DNA of 14,361 nucleotides from Bacteroidales bacterium (GCA_028707745.1 JAQWAJ010000010.1:1-14361); one strand, 5' to 3'. Numbered from the stretch's first letter, positions 1 through 7,798 are shown. Notes: generated from the sequence alone by a model not told the origin. Numbers and translations: made by a program.

Positions 1-235
1 CAAAAGACGATGAATTGACCATCTCCTGCAATTTGGCCCGAACCAGGGTAGAATCGAGATCGACAGAAGCCATATAGGTTGCCGCCAGATCCATCAACTC
101 ATTGAGATTTTCAAATTCAGTGGTCAGGTCGGCTTTGGCTTTAACCAAAGTGTCAGGCAGTACAATCTCCTCTTTTTTGCATCCTCCGGCAAGTATGGCA
201 AGGCAGAGGATTACTGTAAAAGCTTTTGCTTTCAT
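1..235 (-). CDS. Putative lipoprotein, N-terminal part (possible cache/PDC sensor), truncated by window edge
   Basis: The ATG at 235 opens a frame that runs off the left edge after 78 codons. The N-terminus is a lipoprotein-type signal: Lys at residues 2 and 4, a hydrophobic run, then AGGC with Cys19 as the likely lipidated residue, followed by charged residues (KKEE). The visible mature part (about residues 30-78) looks helical, with the pattern ENLNELMDLAATYM. That resembles the first long helix of periplasmic cache/PDC sensor domains, but too little is visible to be sure. Its ATG overlaps the TGA of the cyclase gene as ATGA, so the two are probably translationally coupled and share an operon with the STAS-kinase gene upstream. 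The lipoprotein call is solid; the sensor idea is only a suggestion. Confidence 0.7.
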   Translation of the reverse strand, partial: MKAKAFTVILCLAILAGGCKKEEIVLPDTLVKAKADLTTEFENLNELMDLAATYMASVDLDSTLVRAKLQEMVNSSSF

Positions 236-1059
236 GGTTTGGGGGTTTTAAGATTAGTTTGATCAGGTATCCAGGCAAGAATTCTCAAGGGTGAACCGCT
301 GCCGCCTCTGATTTTCATCGGGGCCGCCACCACATAACTACCGGTTGCCGGCAGTTGCCCGGGATCGGCGATATTCTCATAGGCGGTGACATTGCCGGCG
401 CACAGGTTCCGGTGAGTCATGAAATCCTTCGATTGTCCGAAATCGATGCTCGGCGTATCGATTCCAACAGCCTTGATATTCCGCTCTTTCATCAGCCATT
501 GGGCGGCTTCTGGTCCCAATCCGGGGAAATGAAGCTCAGCAACTCCTTCGGCGCCGGTTTTGAGCGTTCCGGTATATTTTTCCTTATCGCCCCAATACTT
601 GCTGAAGCCGGTATTGATCAGTACAATAGCGTGTTCCGGAATTTGGCCGTACGTTTTTTCCCACCGGATAAAATCATCTTTGCTGACCAGATAATCCCGG
701 TTCTGAGCCGATGGGGCGGTAACATCCACCACGATGGCCGGACCGGTGAATTCGTCAACCTGAATTTGCTCGATCGACCGGCCACCCTGCGCAAAGTGGA
801 GCGGTGCATCAAAGTGAGTGCCACCGTGCTCCTCGGCAGAATACTTGAATGATGAGTAAAAATAACCCTTGTCGTTGATCCCATAAAAAACGGTATCATG
901 TTTAAAGGTCACATTGGTAGGCCAGTAAACGGTACTTTCTTCGTAATTCCAGGTCAGGTCGATCCAGTGTCCGCCTGCCAGGACGCTGGCTGCATCGGGT
1001 TTGGTTTGATTACAGGAAATCAGGAAAACCAGGCATAGAAGGGGAAGGAGTTTATTCAT
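232..1059 (-). CDS. Exported lipoprotein of the cyclase / kynurenine formamidase-like metal-hydrolase family
   Basis: The 275-residue protein carries the family's metal-binding signature HxGTHxDxPxH as H78-G-G-T81-H82-F-D84-A-P86-L-H88. Other typical stretches are FPGLGPEAAQWL (178-189) and GIDTPSID (199-206), the latter followed by H216 and a late YEN. Members hydrolyse amide or lactone-like bonds (kynurenine formamidase, isatin hydrolase) using divalent metal. The start at 1059 is preferred over an in-frame ATG at 1101 because it puts a lipoprotein signal at the N-terminus: MNKLLPLLCL, then FLISC with Cys16 as lipidation site. The 1101 start would also overlap the upstream gene. Family members are usually cytosolic, so export is notable. 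The gene lies 11 nt after the STAS-kinase gene and overlaps the next lipoprotein by ATGA. The substrate cannot be read from the sequence. Confidence 0.87.
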   Translation of the reverse strand: MNKLLPLLCLVFLISCNQTKPDAASVLAGGHWIDLTWNYEESTVYWPTNVTFKHDTVFYGINDKGYFYSSFKYSAEEHGGTHFDAPLHFAQGGRSIEQIQVDEFTGPAIVVDVTAPSAQNRDYLVSKDDFIRWEKTYGQIPEHAIVLINTGFSKYWGDKEKYTGTLKTGAEGVAELHFPGLGPEAAQWLMKERNIKAVGIDTPSIDFGQSKDFMTHRNLCAGNVTAYENIADPGQLPATGSYVVAAPMKIRGGSGSPLRILAWIPDQTNLKTPKP

Positions 1060-1070
1060 GGAAGTTCGTT

Positions 1071-3245
1071 TTATTTTGATTGAGTCATCACTTGCTGGCA
1101 TAAATATCCGGATACGATCATCGAAACCCGTTTATTGGCCATTGGCGCCGAACTGTAACAAACGATGGGAAGTATCCATTCGAGCAGTGCCAGGCAATAG
1201 GGAACCGCATTGGGATCTCCATGGACACTGTTGAGGGCATATTCCCTCATTTTCAGGCTCATCGACAGGTTCTTTTCAACGGTTTCGTGCCGGGCTCCCC
1301 GGTAACTGTTGGCCGGTGGCTTATCGAGACTGATGGTTTCATAAAACCGGGATATGAATTTTACATATTCATCCAGATCGCCTTCGTTCTCCATCGGGGC
1401 TAAATCTACCATAAAGATGGCCTCCAGGCGGGCAAAATCAGAAATCAGGGAGCGTGGTTTCGTTTCTGAAAAATCGATCAGATACACATTCATGTCCTCA
1501 TCGAGCAGAATATTCTGCATGTTCAGGTCGCCGTGGCAGATGGAGGTGTAATAATCCATAACGGAATCCCGCTGCCTGGCATATTCATGTTTGAGGAACC
1601 AGTAAGGGTTGATGATCTTTTGACTGGTTTCGCGAATGGGAATGAACTGATCGTCAGATGAAATGCCAAACAGCTCTCCGGCGGTTTCGCATAGCCGGGG
1701 AAAGAAGGTAAAGGTGGGATCATGATCGCGGAACGGGTGGATCGCTTCGCGGATGGGCTGCCCGTACCAGGGGTTCAGTATCTGAATGAATATTTTGTCG
1801 AACAGGGGTTTCAGTTTTTCAACCGGCCAGGTTTTATAATAGTGGGTGAGCCATTTCAGTTGAGTCAGTTCGCCGCCGATTCCTACGAAATTATACCGCA
1901 ATGCCCCGGTATCACCGAAAAACTCCGTGCCCAGAACAATGGCGCTGTTGTTTAAAATATAGGGGAGGGCATACTTCTGGCAGCGGTCGGATTCCCTCGA
2001 TATCATTGCCCGGCTGGCGATTTTCAGCACCGTGGGCCTCAACCTCCGGCCGGCCTGGTCGAATGAGGTGACCTGGTAGGTTTGGGCGGAGTATCCTCCA
2101 TGAATCTGTTTGATAATCAGCTTTCCGGAATCGGTGTATAACCTGCGTGTCAGAAACGCCTTATGAGGTTCAAACACACAATCTTCCGCCATTTCGATCT
2201 GTAGGCGCCGGGTGGAGGCGTCGTCAGTGCCATCCGAAAGAAACACCCAGGTCATGGGATTCACTGCCGGATCGTTGGGGTGTATGGCTTCGATACTGAT
2301 GATATTCTCGATGGTCAGGTTCTTTCCGAGGAAAGTCGACAGATTGCCATCGGGGATTTCCGGAACATCGCCCAACACAAACCTGGCTCCCTTCATACTG
2401 ACATCCGTCTCCAATAACTGGCAGATAGTGACTGATGGCATAGCCGGATTGAAATCTGCAATCACCAGCATCATCCGGTCACTCTCTCCCGGGGCCAGCT
2501 TTTGTTTCACCTGCATCAGGGCGCCGGTAAGCTCATGCAAGGGCAGGGTGGTTGGTTCAGAAAGGCCCACCAGACCGGTCGGCTGGTTGCCGAAAGAGAA
2601 GGCCTCTTCGACAAATATCCCGGCATGAGTTGGATTTTGAGGTATTCTGAAATCTGAAGGGAGAGTGTCGCCATCGGGCAGGAAACCTGCGCAGCGGCCG
2701 CAGGTGACAAATATACCCCGTGTTTTTGGGTCTTCTTCGGGTGCTTCGGCTGGCGACCCGGTGCCAACTGAAAATCCGAGTTCATTATATCCGGCAATCC
2801 CCTGATCCTTCCACAATTGGGCCGGTTGTCGCTTGTTATCAATCAGATGGAAATGGAAAGTATGCTTACCTTCCTGCCATTCCATGGATCCGCCGGCTTT
2901 TTGTTGCAACTGCCCGATTTCTTTTATTGCTATATCCGGATTGTCACAAATCCGGAATACCTGATGCAACCCGGCCATTTCGAGCACCTGAAAAACTTCG
3001 GGTAATAATCCCGACAGGAACAGTCTGCCGCCCCCGGCAATGAGCTTTTTCTCGGTCATCAGCAGTATCCGTATGCCGGCGCTGGATAAATAGGCGCATT
3101 CTGACAGATTAATAATCAGATATTTTTGGTTCTCCAAAACTGGACGGAGAGCCAGATCCAGTTCATTGCAGGTGGTGGTATCGAGGCGCCCCGCGACGGT
3201 TACCAGCGGATTGGATTGTTTGTTTTCAATGGTGATCGAGATCAT
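1071..3245 (-). CDS. Three-part signalling protein: STAS domain, uncharacterised middle domain, APH/protein-kinase-like domain
   Basis: The protein has 724 residues and no signal peptide, so it is probably cytosolic. Residues 1-110 form a STAS (anti-sigma factor antagonist, SpoIIAA-like) domain; LSECAYLSSAGIRILL (47-62) holds the usual phospho-acceptor position, here Ser54 or Ser55. Residues 120-350 are a middle domain I do not recognise, with a CGRC pair at 182-185. Residues 355-724 look kinase-like: a glycine-rich GGYSAQ (383-388), a candidate ATP lysine K408 in VLKIA, E418, the catalytic-loop pattern HGDLNMQN (571-578) and the metal-binding IDFSE (590-594). HxDxxxxN...DF is typical of aminoglycoside-phosphotransferase-like and related kinases. 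In partner-switching systems, STAS proteins are phosphorylated by separate kinases; here both parts are in one chain. It is the first gene of the operon with the exported cyclase and a lipoprotein. Confidence 0.8.
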   Translation of the reverse strand: MISITIENKQSNPLVTVAGRLDTTTCNELDLALRPVLENQKYLIINLSECAYLSSAGIRILLMTEKKLIAGGGRLFLSGLLPEVFQVLEMAGLHQVFRICDNPDIAIKEIGQLQQKAGGSMEWQEGKHTFHFHLIDNKRQPAQLWKDQGIAGYNELGFSVGTGSPAEAPEEDPKTRGIFVTCGRCAGFLPDGDTLPSDFRIPQNPTHAGIFVEEAFSFGNQPTGLVGLSEPTTLPLHELTGALMQVKQKLAPGESDRMMLVIADFNPAMPSVTICQLLETDVSMKGARFVLGDVPEIPDGNLSTFLGKNLTIENIISIEAIHPNDPAVNPMTWVFLSDGTDDASTRRLQIEMAEDCVFEPHKAFLTRRLYTDSGKLIIKQIHGGYSAQTYQVTSFDQAGRRLRPTVLKIASRAMISRESDRCQKYALPYILNNSAIVLGTEFFGDTGALRYNFVGIGGELTQLKWLTHYYKTWPVEKLKPLFDKIFIQILNPWYGQPIREAIHPFRDHDPTFTFFPRLCETAGELFGISSDDQFIPIRETSQKIINPYWFLKHEYARQRDSVMDYYTSICHGDLNMQNILLDEDMNVYLIDFSETKPRSLISDFARLEAIFMVDLAPMENEGDLDEYVKFISRFYETISLDKPPANSYRGARHETVEKNLSMSLKMREYALNSVHGDPNAVPYCLALLEWILPIVCYSSAPMANKRVSMIVSGYLCQQVMTQSK

Positions 3246-3313
3246 TATACCGGGGAAATTGATGTGGTTTTTTGTTTCCTTTACGATAAAAGTTGAATAA
3301 GTTAAATATAGTC

Positions 3314-4429
3314 ATGAAACGACAAAAAGGATTGTTTTTTTTGATACTTGTTCTGGTTGGGTGCCATATTGGCCTGTTTAGTCAGGCCGGAGAACCTGTT
3401 GCCCTGTTTAAAGCCGGGGATGCCGGATATGCCTGCTTCCGGATTCCTGCCATTATTCAATCCGGAAACGGAACCCTGATGGCTTTTGCAGAGGCACGTA
3501 AAAAGGGCTGCTCAGATACCGGAGACATCGATATCGTGCTTCGCCGATCATCTGATAACGGTAAAACCTGGAGTGCTCTTCAGCTGGTGTGGGATGCCGG
3601 AGATGATGTTGCCGGGAACCCGGCTCCTGTGCTGGATGCTGCAACGGGAACCATCTGGCTGCTGACCACCTGGAACCTCGGATCAGACGAGGAATCGCAA
3701 ATCATTGGGCAAACCAGCAAGGATACCCGGCGGATTTTTGTGCTGCGCTCTGACGACCAGGGCGCTACCTGGTCGAAACCCAACGATGTTACCGCGGATG
3801 TGAAGCTGCCCGCCTGGACCTGGTACGCCACTGGTCCGGTGCATGGAATTCAACTTCAAAACGGTTCCCACAAAGGAAGAATGATGATTCCTTGCGACCA
3901 CATCGAGGCCGGCACCAAAAAATACTACAGCCACGTGATCTGGTCGGATGATCACGGAAAATCCTGGAAACTTGGGGGATCGACGCCACAGGATCAGGTT
4001 AACGAGTGTACGGTTGCGGAACTCCCTGATGGCCGGCTGATGCTGAACATGCGCAATTACGACCGGAAGATGAAGAACCGGAAGGTCAGTATTTCGGGCG
4101 ATGGAGGAAAAACCTGGTCGGATCTATCCAGCGACCCTCAGCTGATCGAACCGATCTGCCAGGCAGGATTGCTGAGCATAACACTAAAAAACAAAAAGAG
4201 TGCCCTGCTTTTCCTTAATCCGGCAGATTCGCTTTCCCGCATCAACCTCGTGCTCAAAATGAGCCGGGATGAGGGTCGCAGCTGGCAACCGGTTGAAGTG
4301 ATCAACGCCGGTCCGTCAGCCTATTCTGATCTGGTCAGGATCAATCACAAAGAGATTGGGTGCCTGTATGAGGCTGGTATGGAGAATCCTTATGAGGCCA
4401 TCTGGTTTAAAAAGGTAGATCATCCGTAA
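3314..4429 (+). CDS. Exported exo-alpha-sialidase (neuraminidase), GH33
   Basis: The 371-residue protein releases terminal sialic acids from glycans. It begins with a signal peptide (MKRQKG then a hydrophobic stretch). LVGC could be a lipobox, or signal peptidase I could cut after FSQA. Family hallmarks: FRIP with Arg43; D68 in CSDTGDID as the likely acid/base; E231 in NECTVAEL; Arg247 in NMRN; Arg309 near SLSRINL; and the nucleophile Tyr337 in PSAYSDL. The three-Arg/Tyr/Glu/Asp set is therefore complete. Five Asp-box-like motifs (SSDNGKTW, RSDDQGATW, WSDDHGKSW, SGDGGKTW, SRDEGRSW) mark the six-bladed propeller. A TTG at 3293 is in frame, but the ATG at 3314 gives a cleaner signal peptide. 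It stands alone: no sialic acid transporter or catabolic genes are nearby. The stop lies inside the 3' end of the convergent DUF3127 gene. Confidence 0.93.
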   Translation: MKRQKGLFFLILVLVGCHIGLFSQAGEPVALFKAGDAGYACFRIPAIIQSGNGTLMAFAEARKKGCSDTGDIDIVLRRSSDNGKTWSALQLVWDAGDDVAGNPAPVLDAATGTIWLLTTWNLGSDEESQIIGQTSKDTRRIFVLRSDDQGATWSKPNDVTADVKLPAWTWYATGPVHGIQLQNGSHKGRMMIPCDHIEAGTKKYYSHVIWSDDHGKSWKLGGSTPQDQVNECTVAELPDGRLMLNMRNYDRKMKNRKVSISGDGGKTWSDLSSDPQLIEPICQAGLLSITLKNKKSALLFLNPADSLSRINLVLKMSRDEGRSWQPVEVINAGPSAYSDLVRINHKEIGCLYEAGMENPYEAIWFKKVDHP

Positions 4430-4778
4430 GATCCTCTTCGAGAGGAGGTTCCGGAGGAAGTGGCGGGAATGAGTCGTTGCCGCTGTTGCCGTCGTTACTG
4501 CCGTTGGCGGGATTACCTTCCTTCACCACTTTCCAGGCCTTTACATCGGTGTACCATCTGCCGTTGAATTCGCGACTTTCGATGTCGACCGATGCCGTTA
4601 CGCGATCGTTGTCTTTCAGTGCGTACTCATCGATCTTTTCTCCCCAGACGACAAAACAGATCTTTTTAGGGAACTGCTCTTCAGTCTGCAGAATGTAATC
4701 CTGTTTTTTCCAGGGGCCTTTGGCGGATGTACCCGATGCCAGCGGAAGGCATGAAACTATTTTTCCTTTGATGTCCAT
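4407..4778 (-). CDS. DUF3127 protein, OB-fold/SSB-like, with acidic SSB-type C-terminal tip
   Basis: The 123-residue cytosolic protein matches the Bacteroidota DUF3127 family as I know it: MDIKGKIV, SAKGPWKKQDYIL (18-30), FPKKICFVVWGEKID (36-50) and REFNGRWYTDVKAWKV (69-84). The family is thought to be OB-fold-like. The last 40 residues are a Gly/Asn/Pro-rich linker ending LTDDLPF, which resembles the acidic, Phe-terminated tip with which bacterial SSB recruits repair and replication proteins. This suggests a nucleic-acid role but does not prove one. The start at 4778 fits the family N-terminus; an in-frame ATG at 4862 would add 28 residues with no family match. The gene is convergent with the sialidase (23 bp overlap, so the tip is encoded opposite the sialidase end) and divergent from hcp. 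Confidence 0.85.
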   Translation of the reverse strand: MDIKGKIVSCLPLASGTSAKGPWKKQDYILQTEEQFPKKICFVVWGEKIDEYALKDNDRVTASVDIESREFNGRWYTDVKAWKVVKEGNPANGSNDGNSGNDSFPPLPPEPPLEEDLTDDLPF

Positions 4779-4814
4779 GATGTCATTATTTGTTCTCCAA
4801 AGAAAGGGACTTTT

Positions 4815-4833
4815 TCCCATCCGGTTGATGGGA
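4815..4833. other. Stem-loop in the probable 5' leader of the DUF3127 gene
   Basis: TCCCATC and GATGGGA form a perfect 7-bp stem around the 5-nt loop CGGTT, 37 nt upstream of the DUF3127 start. On neither strand is the hairpin followed by a T-run (the T-run lies before it on the plus strand), so it is not a standard terminator. It could be leader structure in the DUF3127 mRNA or chance. Confidence 0.3.
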
Positions 4834-4871
4834 TCCGGACTAAACTGGCCGGGATTGATCATTTTTTTCGT

Positions 4872-4891
4872 TTTGTAACATTTGGTACAAA
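4872..4891. promoter_or_regulatory. Palindromic Crp/Fnr-type operator upstream of hcp
   Basis: The 18-bp core TTGTAACATTTGGTACAA (4873-4890) has 7 of 9 symmetric pairs, and one more pair flanks it on each side. The half-site plan TTGTAAC-N4-GTTACAA is matched with a single mismatch. Such sites are typical of Crp/Fnr-family regulators, and hcp is a known target of HcpR-type Crp/Fnr proteins, for example in Porphyromonas gingivalis. The centre (4881.5) lies about 43 bp before the transcription start implied by the -7 element at 4911-4918, the position expected of a class II activator that replaces a normal -33 element. The regulator that binds it is not identified in this window. Confidence 0.65.
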
Positions 4892-4910
4892 TTCCGGAGA
4901 GCCATGACCC

Positions 4911-4918
4911 TACTTTTG
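4911..4918 (+). promoter_or_regulatory. Bacteroidota -7 promoter element for hcp
   Basis: TACTTTTG is an exact match to the Bacteroidota -7 consensus TAnnTTTG and lies 37 nt before the hcp ATG. No good -33 TTTG sits at the usual distance; the nearest TTTG (4881-4884) is 26 nt upstream and lies inside the palindrome. This fits a promoter that depends on an activator bound at the upstream operator. Confidence 0.55.
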
Positions 4919-4955
4919 GTGTGTAATTAAAAATGAAAAATTAAAACCTATAAGT

Positions 4956-6599
4956 ATGAGCATGTTTTGTTTTCAATGTCAGGAAACCGCTAAAGGTACC
5001 GGATGTACCATTAAAGGGGTATGCGGAAAAACCGATGAGGTGGCTAACCTCCAGGATCTGTTGGTGTTTGTATCCAAAGGAGTATCAGTGTTTGCGGATA
5101 TTGCCGCGAAGAATAATCTGAAAACTCCGGATGCCGATCAATATGTTTTTGAGGCACTGTTTACCACCATCACCAATGCCAATTTTGATCCGGAGAAGAT
5201 CACCGCCAGGATCAAACAGGGATTTCTCGTTCGTGAAAACCTGAAAAAACAGCTGGAACAAGCCGGTGTGGTCATTCCGCAGGACCTTCCCGAAGAGGCC
5301 AGGTGGATTTCTGATACAGATGCCCGGATACATGCCCAAAGTTTAATAGTTGGGATTCTAACCGAGCCGAATGAAGATATCCGTTCGTTAAAACAATTGC
5401 TGACTTATGGGGTCAAGGGAATGTCGGCCTATGCCGAACATGCCTATAATCTGGGATATGAGAACGAGGGCGTGTTTGCTTTCATGCATAAAGCGCTGGT
5501 GGCCACAACCCGCAAGGATATCCTGGCAGATGAGCTGGTTGGCCTTGTTCTGGAGTGCGGAAAATTCGGAGTCGACGTGATGGCTTTGCTCGACAAGGCG
5601 AACACGGAAACTTACGGCCATCCGGAGATGACCAGGGTAGAACTGGGCGTGCGTAAAAATCCGGCTATCCTGATCAGCGGTCATGATCTGAAAGATATGG
5701 AGAGACTGTTGAAGCAGACCGAAGGAACAGGGGTCGATGTTTACACCCATTCCGAAATGCTTCCGGCTCATTACTATCCTGCCTTTAAAAAGTACAAACA
5801 TTTTGCCGGTAATTATGGCAATGCCTGGTGGAAACAGAAGGAGGAATTCCGCACTTTCAACGGACCGGTACTCTTCACCACCAATTGTATTGTTCCGCCG
5901 GCTGAAGATTATATCGACCGGATTTACACCACCGGAGCTGCCGGGTATCCGGGATGCAAACATATCGGAACTGATGCTGACGGGGGAAAAGATTTCTCGG
6001 CTATCATCGAACATGCTAAAAAGTGTGCCACTCCGACAGAAATTGAAAGCGGCGAAATGATCGGTGGCTTTGCACATGATCAGGTATTCAAACTGGCCGA
6101 TAAGGTGGTTGATGCCGTAAAATCCGGAGCCATCAAAAAGTTTGTGGTGATGGCTGGTTGCGACGGACGCATGAAGAGCCGTGAATATTATACCGATTTT
6201 GCTTCACAGCTGCCGGATAACACCGTAATTCTTACCGCCGGATGTGCCAAATACCGCTACAATAAATTACAGCTCGGTGACATCGGAGGAATTCCGCGGG
6301 TATTGGATGCCGGTCAGTGCAACGACTCTTATTCGCTGGCAGTCATTGCTTTAAAATTGAAAGAAATATTTGAACTGAACGATATCAATGAACTGCCTAT
6401 CGTTTACAACATTGCCTGGTATGAGCAGAAGGCCGTCATTGTTTTGCTGGCGCTCCTGTATCTGGGAGTGAAGGACATTCACCTTGGACCGACTTTGCCG
6501 GGATTTTTGTCGCCCAATGTGGCTAAGGTACTGGTTGACAATTTTGGCATTGCCGGAATCGGAACGGTACCCGAGGATATTGCCAGGATGATCGGATAA
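4956..6599 (+). CDS. hcp: Hybrid cluster protein (hydroxylamine / NO reductase)
   Basis: The 547-residue cytosolic iron-sulfur enzyme protects against nitrosative stress under low oxygen; Hcp reduces hydroxylamine to ammonia in vitro and NO to N2O. The N-terminal cluster Cys pattern is C5-x2-C8-x8-C17-x5-C23, typical of the class found in anaerobes. All hybrid-cluster ligands are in the expected order: H243 (GHD), E267 (HSEM), C311 (TNCIVP), C402 (AGCDGR), C430 (TAGCAKY), C455 (GQCND), E490 and K492 (WYEQK). Length and residues indicate an intact enzyme. The ATG at 4956 is used; a second ATG two codons later is also possible. No hcr reductase gene is adjacent, so electrons must come from another donor. 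A predicted Crp/Fnr operator and -7 element precede it and a strong terminator follows, so it is probably monocistronic. Confidence 0.97.
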   Translation: MSMFCFQCQETAKGTGCTIKGVCGKTDEVANLQDLLVFVSKGVSVFADIAAKNNLKTPDADQYVFEALFTTITNANFDPEKITARIKQGFLVRENLKKQLEQAGVVIPQDLPEEARWISDTDARIHAQSLIVGILTEPNEDIRSLKQLLTYGVKGMSAYAEHAYNLGYENEGVFAFMHKALVATTRKDILADELVGLVLECGKFGVDVMALLDKANTETYGHPEMTRVELGVRKNPAILISGHDLKDMERLLKQTEGTGVDVYTHSEMLPAHYYPAFKKYKHFAGNYGNAWWKQKEEFRTFNGPVLFTTNCIVPPAEDYIDRIYTTGAAGYPGCKHIGTDADGGKDFSAIIEHAKKCATPTEIESGEMIGGFAHDQVFKLADKVVDAVKSGAIKKFVVMAGCDGRMKSREYYTDFASQLPDNTVILTAGCAKYRYNKLQLGDIGGIPRVLDAGQCNDSYSLAVIALKLKEIFELNDINELPIVYNIAWYEQKAVIVLLALLYLGVKDIHLGPTLPGFLSPNVAKVLVDNFGIAGIGTVPEDIARMIG

Positions 6600-6617
6600 T
6601 CTGGTTTTCAGGGATTA

Positions 6618-6650
6618 AAAAGAGGCTGTCTCAAAAGGGCAGCCTCTTTT
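6618..6650. terminator. Bidirectional rho-independent terminator between hcp and the PHP gene
   Basis: AAAAGAGGCTG (6618-6628) pairs perfectly with CAGCCTCTTTT (6640-6650): an 11-bp stem around an 11-nt loop. The stem base is A-rich on one side and T-rich on the other, so it can end transcripts from both directions. It lies 18 nt after the hcp stop and 1 nt after the convergent PHP gene's stop codon. Confidence 0.88.
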
Positions 6651-6651
6651 G

Positions 6652-7764
6652 TTATTTCTGATTTTTTACAACCGGCTGCAGCCACGCCATTTCAACATCT
6701 CCAGTTGCAAAGGGATTCTTTTTCTGTTTACTGGATAAAATGCGGGCCCTGACAAACAGTTCCTTTCCGGTAAGGCGATAGTCGGCTGTGATGCCCCGGG
6801 TGGTTTGCAGAACTTCGGGTTGGCTCTTGCCTTCGAGCCAGCCGATAAATTCGGTGGTATAGAGGATTTCCTTTTCCCCTTTAATCGTGATTGAAATGTT
6901 TTTCCTGGTGCACCGGAAATCTGTGAGTTCAATTCCGGTAGATGCGTAAAAATCCCCGGCATACATAGCCCGGTACAGGGCAGCCGGTGTCAGCTCCCTG
7001 GCTCTGACCACTACCCAGCCCCTGCCGGGATTGGCTTTACCCACCCCGAACACGTCGTAATTGTGCGTATCGTCGGTTGCTGTACCCAGCAACAGCGCTT
7101 CCCCGTGATCGATCCTCCATTTGTTGGCTTCGTCCCACATCGTTTCGGTTGACGGATGCGCGGAATCCCCGTAATTGTTGACCGAGGGATGCCCGTTGAA
7201 TACTTCAAAAAACCGGGCGCTGCTGAGGGCCAGTGCATCGGTGGTGAGTCCCCAGCCGAAATTGGGGTGGTTAACCACAATCCATTCCGGATTTTCGGTT
7301 CCACTCAGTGTTTTCCGGATGGCTCTGACATCGGCAAGTAAACAGTCGGCCACGGTTTCTCCCCCGGCAGGCTTCACTACACTTTCCATATTAAACCCGC
7401 AAAGGTGAACGGGTTTCTTTTCAGAGGCATCTGAGATCTCCTCGCCGGAGATCAACAGGAACTCTCCCGGCTTTTCAAAATTCCTCCGGTAAGCGGAGAG
7501 CTCTTTAATAACTACGGAATCGCCGTTGATGGCCTTAACTTTCCTCCCCTCCTGAAGGATATTGTGATCCGTGACGGCCAGAAACTGGTACCCGTTATCG
7601 TGGTACCAGCGGGCTATATCTTCGGGATAGGCATTACCGTCGCTCCAGTATGAATGGGTGTGCAGATTGCCTTTATAAAAATGCACGGGTTTATCTTTTT
7701 GAAATGAAGATAAAAGCCCAATGGTCAAAAGTGCCGATACTAAAAGGGATGCTCTGAGTTTCAT
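6652..7764 (-). CDS. Exported PHP-domain metal-dependent phosphoesterase
   Basis: The 370-residue protein starts with a signal peptide (MKLRASLLVSALLTIGLLSS). The PHP catalytic domain fills roughly residues 28-260 and shows a full metal-ligand set: H35/H37 in LHTHS, D42, D66/H67 in VTDHN, E108 in SGEE, H120, H166 in NHPN, E187 in FEVFNG and D231/H234 in DDTHNY. PHP enzymes hydrolyse phosphoester bonds with two or three metal ions. The remaining ~100 residues look like a beta-rich accessory domain. The start at 7764 is chosen because it begins the signal peptide; an ATG at 7785 would place seven residues before it. The gene lies 63 nt after the GH78-like gene on the same strand and ends at the shared terminator, so it is likely the last gene of the AraC-GH78-PHP unit. 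The substrate is unknown. Confidence 0.88.
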   Translation of the reverse strand: MKLRASLLVSALLTIGLLSSFQKDKPVHFYKGNLHTHSYWSDGNAYPEDIARWYHDNGYQFLAVTDHNILQEGRKVKAINGDSVVIKELSAYRRNFEKPGEFLLISGEEISDASEKKPVHLCGFNMESVVKPAGGETVADCLLADVRAIRKTLSGTENPEWIVVNHPNFGWGLTTDALALSSARFFEVFNGHPSVNNYGDSAHPSTETMWDEANKWRIDHGEALLLGTATDDTHNYDVFGVGKANPGRGWVVVRARELTPAALYRAMYAGDFYASTGIELTDFRCTRKNISITIKGEKEILYTTEFIGWLEGKSQPEVLQTTRGITADYRLTGKELFVRARILSSKQKKNPFATGDVEMAWLQPVVKNQK

Positions 7765-7798
7765 GTTTTTGGAAATATCAACCAAGATATAAAAAAGT

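Noticed and set aside
3293..3313. TTG at 3293 as the sialidase start
   Set aside because: The ATG at 3314 directly begins a basic-hydrophobic signal peptide; the extra seven residues add nothing recognisable.
3246..3313. TAnnTTTG promoters for the divergent STAS-kinase and sialidase genes
   Set aside because: Near-matches (TATATTTA on minus, TAAAAGTTG on plus) are imperfect or wrongly spaced from any TTTG.
4433..4445. Short hairpin CCTCT-TCG-AGAGG after the sialidase as a terminator
   Set aside because: The stem is only 5 bp, no T-run follows, and the bases code for the acidic tail of DUF3127.
4798..4805. TTTCTTTG on the minus strand as a -7 element for DUF3127
   Set aside because: It lacks the conserved A, lies only 20 nt from the start codon, and has no TTTG at -33.
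5388..6077. 229-codon open frame antisense to hcp
   Set aside because: It has no recognisable domain and lies inside the highly conserved hcp coding region; it is a shadow frame.
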